A stretch of DNA of 64,000 nt from Pseudomonas matsuisoli (GTDB taxonomy: Bacteria; Pseudomonadota; Gammaproteobacteria; Pseudomonadales; Pseudomonadaceae). Position numbers and translations under genes: made by a program. This document shows, one piece after another, positions 17,222-26,313 of this stretch; positions within the stretch are counted from its first letter, which is position 1; every line of letters starts with the position of its first letter. The stretch is taken from the NCBI RefSeq assembly GCF_014647635.1, contig NZ_BMPO01000008.1, positions 1 to 64,000 on the forward strand. Direction: 5' to 3'. The notes under the pieces were generated by a model. It had not been told where the DNA came from and ran no database searches. It saw only the letters and a list, made by a program, of their open reading frames with translations.

Positions 17222-18133
17222 GGTTTTTTCTCCGCCGCGCGAACACGCACACCGTTGATCTCACCAAGCACATCGAACAGATGCGGCACGTATTTCTCGC
17301 CGTGCCCCAGGCTTTTCGCCAGGAGGAAGGTCTGGTAGACCGACTCGGCCACGATGCCAGTGGACGGTGAGCTTTTCGCCAATTGCGTGTAGTAGCGCAT
17401 GTCTTTCTCACAGTTCGCGATGGCGAAGCGCTGCCCTGAGTCGTCACCCGACAACACGAACGGAATGATCCGATCGAAGGTGCGGCTATGGCCGCCGCTT
17501 AAACTGCAAATGTCGGCGAATGCAGCCAGGTCGATGCCGTTCTTCGCCGCCGCCGTGAAGGCTTCGGCCAGGACCGCCGCGTTGCCCTGGGCGATGAAAT
17601 TGTGGATGACCTTGGCTTTATGGCCCGAGCCGACCGGCCCTAGGTGATGCAGGGTTTCAGAAAAGCTTTCGAGCAGCGGACGCACTTTTTCCAACAGCGC
17701 GGCATCTCCGCCCGCCAAGACGTTCAGACGCCCTTCCGCGGCTTCCTTCGGGCGTGCGATTGACCGGCGTATCGAGGTAGCCCGCACCGGTCGATACCAC
17801 TGCAGCGGCAATCCCTTCGGTCAAACTCGGGTCGCCCGTGCTGCAATCCACCACGATCTTGCCCGCACCAAGCCCGGCGAGCAGTCCCGCCTCGCCCGCC
17901 ATGACCTGCTGCACTTCCTTGGAACCTGGCAAGCACAGCAGTACGACGTCCACCTCACGCGCCAGTGCGGCGGCCGACGTCGACTCGTGGGCGCCCTCGC
18001 CCACCAGCGCATCGACGGGTTCACGGTTGCGGTTGGCCACGACATGCAAGCGATATCCCTTGCGCAGGATATGCCCAGCCATGGCCCGCCCCATCAAGCC
18101 CAAACCAATGAAACCGACATTCAAATCAGACAT
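17218..18133 (-). pseudogene. GarR-like 2-hydroxy-3-oxopropionate reductase, frameshifted
   Basis: The N-terminal half (18133 to about 17750) reads MSDLNVGFIGLGLMGRAMAG with the Rossmann GLGLMG motif and DCSTGDPSLT, typical of 3-hydroxyisobutyrate/tartronate semialdehyde reductases. The family frame then jumps by one base at GGG 17750-17752 (plus strand): LDTPVNRTP continues as KEAAEGRLNVLAGGD in another frame, and the catalytic lysine region VGSGHKAKVIHNFIAQG lies there. Removing one G restores a full-length protein of about 304 residues. All of the downstream frame is otherwise well preserved, so the change is very recent or a sequencing error. Confidence 0.85.
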
Positions 18134-18187
18134 GGAATCCTCCTGGCTGTCGGGGTGCGGCTGACGCTTGCCAACCGCACCGTCGCA

Positions 18188-19204
18188 TCACTGTGCATCG
18201 CGCACTTTCTTGATTTCAGCCATCACTTCGCCAACGAGCTCGGCGCCGTATTCCTGGGTGAAGCGCTCGGTGACAGGCTTCAGGTGCTCACGCATGCGTT
18301 CGATTTCTTCCGGCGCAACCTCGTTGACCTGCATCCCGGCATCCGTCAGCGCCTTACGCGAGGTCACGTCCATTTCGCGGGAGACCTTGCGCTCGTACGC
18401 CTGTGCTTCGAGCGACGCCTTACGCACGATGTCGCGCTCGGTCTCGTTCAGACCGTCCCAGACTTTCTTGCTGAAAATGGCCACCAGCGGATCATAGAAG
18501 TGCCCGGTCAGCGACTCGTACTTCTGCACTTCGTAGAACTTGGAGGTTTCGACCGCTGCCAGCGGGTTTTCCTGGCCGTCCACGGTGCCGGTTTCGAGCG
18601 CCGTATAGAGTTCGGTAAAGGACATCGGTACTGGATTCGCGCCCAGCGCCTTGAAGGTCTCAATGGCCGTCGGAATCTGCTGTACGCGGATCTTCAGGCC
18701 TTTGAGATCCTCGAGCTTGGTGATGGGCCGTGCGTTGTTGGAAACATGACGGAAGCCATGGTCCCAGTAGCCAAGACCGATCAGCCCATGCGGCGGCAAA
18801 CGCTCGAGCAGTTTCTGCCCTACTTCGCCATCGAGCACGGCGTCCACTTCCTTGGCGTTCTGGAACAGGAACGGCATGCCGTAGAGGCCGAATCCTTTTT
18901 CGATACCGGTGAGCAGGCCTGGCGTGACCAGCGTCATGTCGACCGTCCCGCCCTGGAGCGAGGAGATGACCTGAGTGTCCCCGCCGAGCGTGCCGCTGGC
19001 GAACACCATCACTTTCATCTTGCCGTCGCTCTTCTCCTTGATGAGCTCGGCGAACTTCTGCGCCCCCAACCCGTGGGGGTGGTTCTTGGCCTGAACGAAG
19101 GCGATCTTGAAGCTGTGGCGACCCACCTCTTCGGCATGACTCGCGGCGGAGAACATCAGGGCCGAGCACAGCAATGCGGTCAAGGCTTTTGGAATTATTT
19201 TCAT
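18188..19204 (-). CDS. TRAP transporter substrate-binding protein (DctP family)
   Basis: A 338-residue periplasmic protein with a signal peptide (cleavage near residue 24, after SHA) and DctP-fold motifs: FVQAKNHPHGLGAQKFAE, ASGTLGGDTQ, and the ligand-arginine region GLKIRVQQIPTAIETFKALGANPVPM with FTELYTALETGTVDGQENP. The start at 19204 is preceded by GAGGAAA; an upstream in-frame extension is not signal-like. The ligand is probably an acid of the pathway encoded by its neighbours. It lies downstream of the two permease genes. Confidence 0.92.
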   Translation of the reverse strand: MKIIPKALTALLCSALMFSAASHAEEVGRHSFKIAFVQAKNHPHGLGAQKFAELIKEKSDGKMKVMVFASGTLGGDTQVISSLQGGTVDMTLVTPGLLTGIEKGFGLYGMPFLFQNAKEVDAVLDGEVGQKLLERLPPHGLIGLGYWDHGFRHVSNNARPITKLEDLKGLKIRVQQIPTAIETFKALGANPVPMSFTELYTALETGTVDGQENPLAAVETSKFYEVQKYESLTGHFYDPLVAIFSKKVWDGLNETERDIVRKASLEAQAYERKVSREMDVTSRKALTDAGMQVNEVAPEEIERMREHLKPVTERFTQEYGAELVGEVMAEIKKVRDAQ

Positions 19205-19304
19205 GACGGTTTTCCTCTTCTTATGTACGCCTTTCGGCTTCGTTCGGAAGGCCACTGCGACCTCCTTGTCCGCTCGCGCTGCGGCGCGCGAGCACGGTTT
19301 CGGG

Positions 19305-20588
19305 TCAACCTGAGATCCAGCGGGCCGGCACCAGCAGCAGGTCCGGGAAGATCAGCAAGAGCGCGATGATTAGCAACTCAGCGAGCAGGAAGGGCAGCAC
19401 GCCTTTCACGGTCGACATGAAGTCGATACGGGTCACCCCGGCCACGACGTTGAGCACGAGCCCCACGGGGGGCGTGATCAAGCCAATGGCGCAGGTCATC
19501 ACGAAGATCACGCCGAAGTAGATAGGATCGATACCGGCCTCTACCGCCACAGGAAGCATGACGGGCGCCAGGATCAGGATGATCGGCGACATGTCCATGG
19601 CCATGCCGATGAGCACGATGATCACCACGATCAACAGCATCAAGAGTCGCGGGCTGTCCATCAGTGGCTCAAGCAGCGCGATGACTTCACTAGGCAGGTC
19701 GGCCACGGTGATGACCCAGGCCGCGACCATCGCCGACGCCACCAGAAACATCACCATGGCCGTGGTGGTTACCGCATTGAGCAACACGCCATAAAGATCG
19801 CGGATGCGCAGTTCGCGGTAGACGAACAACGACACCAGCAACGCGTAGACCGCGGCGATCACGCCCGCCTCGGTCGGCGTGAACACACCAGCCTTGAGCC
19901 CGACAAGAATGATGATCGGCAGGATCAACGCCCAGATGCCATCCAGCAGCGCCCGCGCGACTTCCCGCTTCGAGGCGCGCGGTTTGATCTGGATCGTTTC
20001 CCGTCTGGATACCAGGTACCAGGCGACGCACAGCGAAACGCCCATGAGCAGGCCCGGTACGATGCCGGCCAGAAACAGCTTGGTGATCGACACGTTACCC
20101 GCGACGCCGAACAGAATCAGGCCGATCGAAGGCGGAATCACCGGGGCTATGATCCCCGCGGAAGCCACAAGGCCCGCTGACGTGGCTCGATCGTGACCGA
20201 CCTTGACCATCATCGGGACCAACAGCGCTGCCAACGCGGCTGCATCCGCGGCAGCCGATCCAGAAAGACTCGCCAGCAGGCATGCGGCCAGAATGGTGAC
20301 GTAACCCAGACCGCCCTTGATATGGCCGACCAGCGCAACCGCTAGATTGACGATGCGTTTAGAGAGCCCACCGGCGTTCATCAGCTCGCCCGCGAGCATG
20401 AAGAACGGCACCGCCATCAGCGGGAAGCTGTCGGCGCCATTGATCAGGTTTTGCGCAATGATTTGGGCGTCGAACAAATCGAGGTAGTACATCATCGCGA
20501 TCCCGCAAAGGATCAGCGAAAAGGCGATCGGCACACCGATGGCCATCGCACCGATCAGCGAGCACACGAATATGGCGAGGATAGCCAT
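19305..20588 (-). CDS. TRAP transporter large permease (DctM family)
   Basis: A 427-residue protein with about 12 membrane segments and the DctM signatures AVPFFMLAGELMNAGGLSKR, LSGSAAADAAALAALLVPMM, IAPVIPPSIGLI and GLITPPVGLVLNVVAG. It carries the transport pathway driven by the sodium gradient. GGAG lies ahead of its ATG. The gene order Q-M-P differs from the dctPQM order of the second TRAP operon in this window. Confidence 0.95.
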   Translation of the reverse strand: MAILAIFVCSLIGAMAIGVPIAFSLILCGIAMMYYLDLFDAQIIAQNLINGADSFPLMAVPFFMLAGELMNAGGLSKRIVNLAVALVGHIKGGLGYVTILAACLLASLSGSAAADAAALAALLVPMMVKVGHDRATSAGLVASAGIIAPVIPPSIGLILFGVAGNVSITKLFLAGIVPGLLMGVSLCVAWYLVSRRETIQIKPRASKREVARALLDGIWALILPIIILVGLKAGVFTPTEAGVIAAVYALLVSLFVYRELRIRDLYGVLLNAVTTTAMVMFLVASAMVAAWVITVADLPSEVIALLEPLMDSPRLLMLLIVVIIVLIGMAMDMSPIILILAPVMLPVAVEAGIDPIYFGVIFVMTCAIGLITPPVGLVLNVVAGVTRIDFMSTVKGVLPFLLAELLIIALLLIFPDLLLVPARWISG

Positions 20589-20636
20589 CGTTTCACTCCG
20601 TTCTTTCTTTTTGTTTTGTGCGGTATGGCGCGCGTA

Positions 20637-21140
20637 TCAGAGATGCGTTTCGAGGTGCCGCGAATGCTCATGGATATCGCGGCAAACCATCAGACGGCCG
20701 ATCTCGTAGAGCTGAATCAGCGCCGCAGAGGCGCCAAACACGACGCCCGAGCCGTAGAACCAGCCCATGGAAAACCCGGTGACGGGTGAGGGGAAACTGA
20801 GGTTGATCTGCATCTGCACCCAGCTGCCCTTGAGGAACAGCAGCGAGCAGCCAAGCATCAGAATCTGCGCCGCGATCAGACAGATGCGCTCCCCAAGAAC
20901 GGGCAGTTTTTTCAGCATCAGATCGACGCCCATGTGCCCGCGCTCGCGCAGCACCACCAAGCCGCCGAGAAACGTCAGCCAGACGAACGCCCAGCGCGAC
21001 AGCTCTTCGGACACGGTGATGCCCTGGTTGAAGCCATACCGCAGCACCACGTTGCCGAACACCAGCACGACCATTGTCGCCAGGCACAGCACCGCGAGGA
21101 CTTTCAGGAGGGTGAAATAGCCATCGATGATCCGCCGCAT
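20637..21140 (-). CDS. TRAP transporter small permease (DctQ family)
   Basis: A 167-residue four-helix membrane protein. The DctQ signature is visible as ELSRWAFVWLTFLGGLVVLRERGHMGVD. It partners the large permease 48 bases downstream. It is the first gene of a minus-strand operon dctQ-dctM-dctP-garR(frameshifted)-FAH-FMN dehydrogenase and is divergent from the sugar-acid dehydratase at 21380. Confidence 0.92.
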   Translation of the reverse strand: MRRIIDGYFTLLKVLAVLCLATMVVLVFGNVVLRYGFNQGITVSEELSRWAFVWLTFLGGLVVLRERGHMGVDLMLKKLPVLGERICLIAAQILMLGCSLLFLKGSWVQMQINLSFPSPVTGFSMGWFYGSGVVFGASAALIQLYEIGRLMVCRDIHEHSRHLETHL

Positions 21141-21302
21141 CAGCGAGCCCCCCGGAACAGGGTGCCGATCACGGTTCGGACGCGAGCGATACGCGCTTTG
21201 CGAGCAGCGCAGGAAGTGACATCAGACATGTGAGGTGACCTTCGCCTGTTGTTTTTATGGGACTGGCGGTCAGCGCCATTGGCAATGACCATAGCACCAG
21301 CA

Positions 21303-21320
21303 AACATTGCACGCAATGTT
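21303..21320. promoter_or_regulatory. 18-base palindromic operator in the divergent TRAP/dehydratase promoter region
   Basis: AACATTGC and GCAATGTT flank two bases, an uninterrupted 8+2+8 palindrome. It lies between the divergent starts of the TRAP operon (21140) and the dehydratase gene (21380), 60 bases from the latter. The local GntR-type regulator at 22960-23934 is the obvious candidate to bind here. Function is inferred from symmetry and position only. Confidence 0.6.
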
Positions 21321-21379
21321 CATTTTGAACCATACTCGCCCCGTGCAAGCCCCCATAACAACAAGACGCAGGTTCCCGA

Positions 21380-22915
21380 ATGCAGCTCATTACCCGCAAC
21401 CAGACCGTGGTCGTGCTCAGTGAAAACGATTCTGTCGCCGTCGCGCGGCGGGCCATCGCCAAATCCAGCCCTATCGACGAAATCGGCCTGACGGCCTTGG
21501 ACGAAATTCCCAGCGGACACAAGATCGCGCGGCGAGATCTTGCCGTCGGCGATCCCGTGCTCAAGTACGGTCAGGTCATTGGCGTCGCGAGCCGGCCTAT
21601 CACGGCGGGCCAGCACGTCCATGTCCATAACGTCGACATGCCGGCCAGCCACACCACGGACGCGCTACCGCCGCCGGTTGCACGAACGCCGGTCCTCCCG
21701 CCCGAAGAACGTCGCCGCTTCATGGGCTACCGCCGACCCGATGGGCGCGTGGGAACACGCAACTACATCGGCATTCTCTCCACCGTGAACTGCTCGGCCA
21801 CGGTATCGCGCGCAGTTGCCACGCATTTCAACGATTCGCCCCTGCTGCGCTCACTCAATATCGACGGCGTGGTCGCCCTCACCCATGGAGGCGGCTGCGC
21901 CGTCAACACCGATTCCGAAGGCTTCAAGTTTCTGGAGCGCAGCATCTGGGGCTATGCCCGTAACCCGAACATCGCCGGCGCCCTCATCATCGGGCTGGGC
22001 TGCGAGACCAATCAGATTTCGTCGCTGATGAAAAAGCACGCGCTGGTGGAAAGCGACACCTTCCGCGTCTTCAACATCCAGAACGCCGGTGGCACCCGCA
22101 AGAGCATCGAGAAAGCGATCGAACAGGTCGAGACCGTCGCCCGCGCGATCGGCCGGCTGGAGCGCACCGAGGAAAGCGTCGAGCACCTCATGGTAGGGCT
22201 GGAATGCGGCGGTTCGGATGGCTATTCCGGCATCACTGCCAACCCTGCGTTGGGCTACGCGGCTGACCTGCTGGTGCGTAACGGCGGCACGGCGATCCTC
22301 AGCGAAACACCGGAAATCTACGGCGCCGAGCACCTGTTGATCCAGCGCGCCATCAGCCACGATGTCGCCAGGAAACTCCTCGAGCGCCTGCGCTGGTGGG
22401 AGCACTACACCGCCATCAACGGCGCTGAACTGAACAACAACCCTTCCCCCGGCAACAAGGCCGGCGGATTGACGACCATTCTTGAAAAGTCCCTCGGCGC
22501 CGCGGCTAAGGGCGGCTCGACGTCGCTCAACGCGGTCTACGAATACGGCGAGCCGATCACCGAAAAAGGCTTCGTGTTCATGGACAGTCCCGGCTACGAC
22601 CCGGTCTCCGTTACCGGTCAAATTGCCTCTGGCGCCACCGTGATCTGCTTCACGACAGGCCGCGGCTCGGTTTCGGGCTTCAAACCGGCTCCCTGTATCA
22701 AGCTGTCGACGAATACCGAGATGTACCAACGCATGCAGGACGACATGGACATCAACTGCGGTGGCATCGTGGATGGTCAGGAAAACATCGTACAGGCGGG
22801 TGAGCGAATCTTCGAAACGATCATCGAGATCGCATCGGGTTCTCCCTCGAAGAGTGAAGGTTACAACTACGGCGATAACGAGTTCGTGCCCTGGCCGGTA
22901 GGCGCGGTGACCTGA
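21380..22915 (+). CDS. Altronate/galactarate dehydratase family protein (UxaA/GarD)
   Basis: A 511-residue enzyme with an N-terminal SAF domain (residues about 1-95, ending GVASRPITAGQHVHVHN) and a long catalytic part starting GYRRPDGRVGTRNYIGIL, with conserved cysteines in STVNCSAT, GGGCAVN, GLGCETNQ, GLECGGSDGYSGITANPALG and NCGGIVDGQE. The family removes water from altronate or galactarate to give 2-keto-3-deoxy acids with an iron cofactor. Length fits full-length fused enzymes (495-523). It is divergent from a TRAP operon carrying a GarR-like gene, so a hexarate route is likely; UxaA and GarD cannot be separated by eye. Confidence 0.9.
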   Translation: MQLITRNQTVVVLSENDSVAVARRAIAKSSPIDEIGLTALDEIPSGHKIARRDLAVGDPVLKYGQVIGVASRPITAGQHVHVHNVDMPASHTTDALPPPVARTPVLPPEERRRFMGYRRPDGRVGTRNYIGILSTVNCSATVSRAVATHFNDSPLLRSLNIDGVVALTHGGGCAVNTDSEGFKFLERSIWGYARNPNIAGALIIGLGCETNQISSLMKKHALVESDTFRVFNIQNAGGTRKSIEKAIEQVETVARAIGRLERTEESVEHLMVGLECGGSDGYSGITANPALGYAADLLVRNGGTAILSETPEIYGAEHLLIQRAISHDVARKLLERLRWWEHYTAINGAELNNNPSPGNKAGGLTTILEKSLGAAAKGGSTSLNAVYEYGEPITEKGFVFMDSPGYDPVSVTGQIASGATVICFTTGRGSVSGFKPAPCIKLSTNTEMYQRMQDDMDINCGGIVDGQENIVQAGERIFETIIEIASGSPSKSEGYNYGDNEFVPWPVGAVT

Positions 22916-22959
22916 TGCTGGCAAGGCTCGGCTGAGGTTTTGCTGCGCCGCGCAAAACC

Positions 22960-23934
22960 TCAGCCGACCCGTTCAAGAAAGGGCACGTCCTCCACGGTGT
23001 TCTGCATTTTGAACTGGGTCAGACGCTGGCTTACCTTGCGCTCAGCGATCAGCAGATGCTCTTCCATGTACGCGCACGCCTGGTCGACTCGGTGCTCACG
23101 TAGGCTCTCGAACACCGCAAGGTGCTCCTGAAAGAACGGTTCTTCCTCCGGGAAATAGCTCTTGTCGAGCAGAATGTGTTTACCGGAGAGCAGCAGCGAG
23201 TGCGTGCGCTGCAACAGCGTCAGCATTTGCCGGTTCGGGCAGTAGCCTAACGTGCGGATATGCAGATCACTTTCCAGATCGTCGAAGTGCCGGCTTTCCA
23301 TCTCCGGGTACTGCTCCACTGCCTCTTGTAGCCGATCGATGAAGCGCACCACGCGCGCCTTCGGCAAGTGCTCGGCCGCGCGTGAAAGCACGTAAGGTTC
23401 GAGGCGTCGGCGGATTTCGTAGAGGTCCGCCAGACGTTGCTCATCCCACTCGGGAACGAGCCAGCGCGAGCGTTCGTCTTTCTCCAAAAGCCCCATCAAT
23501 TGCAACCGCGTAAGCACCTGGTTGGAAACGGTACGGCTGATGGAAAAGTGCCGCGATAATTCCAGTTCATTGATACGGTGCGAACCGAACAAGGAATGCT
23601 GCAGCAGCTCGCGCTCGATCGCGTCGTAAACCCCTTGCCAGGATTCGGTGCGCTTGGGACGGCGTGCCGGTGCGATGGCGAAATCGTCGGCGCAGAGCGG
23701 GCGCCGCTGAGGGGTAGCGGGCTCGGTGCCCACAAGATAACCGCGTCCTTCGAAGGTCTGGATGAGGCCGTTTTCAGACAGGCGTGCCAGGGCCTGACGA
23801 ACCGGCGAGCGGCTGACGCCAAAAATGTCGGCCAGCGGACCTTCCAGCAAGAGCGTGCCTGGCTGCAAACGTCCCGCCTGGATACTGGCGAGGATCAGCT
23901 CGAAAAGCTGATTGTTGAGGTGTTTCTTGTTCAT
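22960..23934 (-). CDS. GntR/FadR-type regulator with two DNA-binding domains
   Basis: A 324-residue protein. Residues about 1-75 form a GntR winged HTH (PLADIFGVSRSPVRQALARLSENGLI). A linker rich in Pro/Arg follows, then residues about 100-155 look like a second winged HTH (NELELSRHFSISRTVSNQVLTRLQLMGLL) and the rest an all-helical FCD ligand domain (DLYEIRRRLEPYVLSRAAEH...HIRTLGYCPNRQM). The ATG at 23934 matches the start of the HTH; the longer frame to 23976 adds nothing recognisable. It is convergent with the dehydratase gene and is the probable regulator of the hexarate genes. Confidence 0.85.
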   Translation of the reverse strand: MNKKHLNNQLFELILASIQAGRLQPGTLLLEGPLADIFGVSRSPVRQALARLSENGLIQTFEGRGYLVGTEPATPQRRPLCADDFAIAPARRPKRTESWQGVYDAIERELLQHSLFGSHRINELELSRHFSISRTVSNQVLTRLQLMGLLEKDERSRWLVPEWDEQRLADLYEIRRRLEPYVLSRAAEHLPKARVVRFIDRLQEAVEQYPEMESRHFDDLESDLHIRTLGYCPNRQMLTLLQRTHSLLLSGKHILLDKSYFPEEEPFFQEHLAVFESLREHRVDQACAYMEEHLLIAERKVSQRLTQFKMQNTVEDVPFLERVG

Positions 23935-24098
23935 AGTCCCTAGGCGCGGCCCAATCTGCGGCGTCCGGCGGCTCATCCACCAAGCGCAGATGATAGCCGA
24001 GCGGCGCGGCGAGTAGCCAAAGTCCAGCGGACCGCAAGGACATTCGGAGGGGAAGAAACGATGTAGAGCACCGGACGAAGCGACGGCCTGGATTGCGG

Positions 24099-24158
24099 GC
24101 GACTAAAGTCGCCCCTACAGGGACCGCAGATATCTTCTGTAGGGGCGACTTTAGTCGC
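24099..24158. repeat. Paired inverted REP element
   Basis: Two 22-base copies, 24099-24120 and 24137-24158, are exact reverse complements; each contains the core GGGGCGACTTTAGTCGC and CTGTAG. The same core recurs near 44176-44262 and 49690-49712. It lies between the GntR and SDR genes with nothing else recognised in 23935-24188. Confidence 0.85.
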
Positions 24159-24188
24159 GTATGACGCAACCGAAGCGCACTCGCCGCA

Positions 24189-24977
24189 TCAATTCACGCC
24201 GGGATAGGCGCCACCGTCGAGCAGTAGATTCTGCCCGGTGTAATAGCCCGCATGGCGGCTGCATAAAAGGGCGCAGAAGGCGCCGAATTCTTCCGGCGAA
24301 CCGAAGCGCCCTGCGGGAATTCCTGCCTGACGCTCCACTGCGATCTCATCTGGAGAACGTCCGCTTTTAATAGCGGCTGCCGCCAACGTCTTATGCAAGC
24401 GCTCGGTCTCGAAGGCCCCCGGCAGCAGGTTGTTGATCGTGACATTGCGCCCCGCCAACCTCGGCTGACGCGCAAGGCCCGCGACGAATCCGGTCAGGCC
24501 ACTGCGTGCACCATTGGAAAGCCCCAGGATGTCGATCGGCGCCTTGACCGCGCCCGAGGTGATGTTCACCACTCGCCCAAAGCCGCGCTCGGCCATGGCA
24601 TCGACGCAGGCCTTGATCAGCTCGATCGGCGTGAGCATGTTGGCATCCAACGCTTGTAGCCAGTCATCGCGGGTCCAGTCGCGGAAATCACCCGGCGGCG
24701 GTCCCCCTGCATTGGTGACGAGAATGTCGATGCGCGGCGCTACGGCTAATGCACGCTCGCGGACGGAGGAGTCGCTGATGTCGCCAGGAGCGCCGCGCAC
24801 CTCGATATCCGGGTGGGCCTCACGGAGCGCACGCACGGTGCTTTCCAGTGCCTCGGCGCCCCTCGCGTTGAGCACTAAATTGACGCCCTCTGCCGCCAAC
24901 GCCTGCGCGCAGCCCCGGCCTAAGCCTTTGCTGGAACCGCAGACCAGCGCCCAGCAGCCCGAAATGCCCAGATCCAT
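24189..24977 (-). CDS. Atypical short-chain dehydrogenase/reductase
   Basis: A 262-residue SDR with a normal-looking Rossmann start (CGSSKGLGRGCAQALA) and the NAG motif (LVTNAGGPPPGDF). The active site is unusual: after the conserved serine (NITSGAVK), the position of the catalytic tyrosine, 13 residues on, is serine and that of the lysine is arginine (LSNGARSG instead of YxxxK). The protein may use another proton donor, or bind without catalysing. It is adjacent to the hexarate genes on the minus strand; substrate unknown. Confidence 0.85.
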   Translation of the reverse strand: MDLGISGCWALVCGSSKGLGRGCAQALAAEGVNLVLNARGAEALESTVRALREAHPDIEVRGAPGDISDSSVRERALAVAPRIDILVTNAGGPPPGDFRDWTRDDWLQALDANMLTPIELIKACVDAMAERGFGRVVNITSGAVKAPIDILGLSNGARSGLTGFVAGLARQPRLAGRNVTINNLLPGAFETERLHKTLAAAAIKSGRSPDEIAVERQAGIPAGRFGSPEEFGAFCALLCSRHAGYYTGQNLLLDGGAYPGVN

Positions 24978-25033
24978 ACCGCCACTCCTCGTTGTGCCTC
25001 GCCACGAATGTGTATCGACCGACCGGGCTCCGC

Positions 25034-26173
25034 TTAAAGCGAGGCGTCCAGCATCTGCCGATAGTCCTCGGCGCTCGCCTCGCGCGGATTGGTCTTGTGG
25101 CTGTGGTCGGCCAATGCGCCTTCGACGATCCGCGGGAACAGCGCAGGGTCTACATCCAACTTCGCCAGGCCCAGCGGCAAGCCGAGCCGTACATTCATCT
25201 CGCGCAGTGCCGGAATGATCGCATTCGGACCGTCGAGATCCATCGCCTGGGCCATGCGCGCCAGTTTGTTGTCCTGCCGCATGCCCGGTGCGTCGGCATT
25301 GAACGCAACGACCTGCGGCAGGAAGATCGCGTTGAGCGTGCCGTGATGCAACCGCGGATTGATACCACCCAGTGAATGACTGAGGCTGTGCACACAGCCC
25401 AATCCTTTCTGAAACGCCATGGCGCCTTGCATCGACGCGCTCATCATGTTGAGGCGCGCCTCGCGATTATCGGGTTCACGGGTCGCACGTTCGATGTAGG
25501 CCCAGCCTCGGCGCAGGCCATCCAACGCGATACCGTCCGCCGGCGGATTGAAGAGCGGCGACATGAAGGTTTCCATGCAATGGGCGATGGCGTCCATGCC
25601 CGTGGCGGCCGTCAGCATCGGTGGCAAGCCGAACGTCAGTTCGGGATCGCAGATCGCGGAGCGCGGTATCAGATAAGGCGACAGCACGCCAACTTTGCGC
25701 CCATCGTCAAGGATCAGGATCGCGCCCCGACCAACCTCGCTACCGGTGCCAGCGGTGGTCGGTATGGCAATGACCGGCGCCACGGCGCTGGTGATGCGCC
25801 CCATTCCCCCTTCTATGACCGCGAACTGCTTGAGCGGCCCTTCATGGGTACCGCACACCGCCACACCCTTGGCCAAGTCGATGGACGAGCCGCCACCGAC
25901 GGCGATGATCCCGTCGCAATCGCTGTCGCGGTACAGCGCCGCCGCCACACGCACGGCGCCTTCATTCGGGTTTGGTGGGGTCTGGTCGAAAATCGGCACC
26001 GCGCCGCTGTCGGCGAGTTGCTTCAGAACCTGATCGACGATGCCAACTGCGCGTACGCCGGCATCCGTTACCAAAAGGGGTCGGCGAATGTTCAGACGTT
26101 CGCATTCGGCCTGCAGCTGGCTGATGGCCCCGAAGTCGAACTGGACCTGGGTGAGGTAATTGATGAGCGCCAT
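25034..26173 (-). CDS. Iron-containing (type III) alcohol dehydrogenase
   Basis: A 379-residue NAD-dependent dehydrogenase of the FucO/maleylacetate-reductase superfamily. Visible: the NAD-binding GGGSSIDLAKGVAV, TTAGTGSEVGRGAI, and the metal ligands aspartate in CDPELTFGLP and histidines in GMDAIAHCMETF, LGCVHSLSHSLGG and RLHHGTLNA. The ATG at 26173 has AGGAG seven bases before it. It is divergent from a GbpR-like LysR gene, which probably controls it. The natural substrate may be an aldehyde from sugar-acid breakdown. Confidence 0.9.
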   Translation of the reverse strand: MALINYLTQVQFDFGAISQLQAECERLNIRRPLLVTDAGVRAVGIVDQVLKQLADSGAVPIFDQTPPNPNEGAVRVAAALYRDSDCDGIIAVGGGSSIDLAKGVAVCGTHEGPLKQFAVIEGGMGRITSAVAPVIAIPTTAGTGSEVGRGAILILDDGRKVGVLSPYLIPRSAICDPELTFGLPPMLTAATGMDAIAHCMETFMSPLFNPPADGIALDGLRRGWAYIERATREPDNREARLNMMSASMQGAMAFQKGLGCVHSLSHSLGGINPRLHHGTLNAIFLPQVVAFNADAPGMRQDNKLARMAQAMDLDGPNAIIPALREMNVRLGLPLGLAKLDVDPALFPRIVEGALADHSHKTNPREASAEDYRQMLDASL

Positions 26174-26313
26174 GGAAAACTCCTGTTGTTCTTGTAATAG
26201 CTGGGCCGTCCGCACTTGGATAGGATGCGAGAGTGGCATCGCGTCCAAACGCCGTCGTGACCGAACACTATGCCGCGCGATTCGCCATGGCTAATGAGAG
26301 CGCCTGATACAAA

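Noticed and set aside
17987-19369. Open frame of 460 codons on the plus strand
   Set aside because: It is antisense to the DctP and GarR-like genes, which have clear family motifs; long antisense frames are common in GC-rich DNA.
21851-22924. Open frame of 357 codons opposite the altronate/galactarate dehydratase
   Set aside because: Antisense shadow; the plus-strand frame carries the conserved cysteines and domains.
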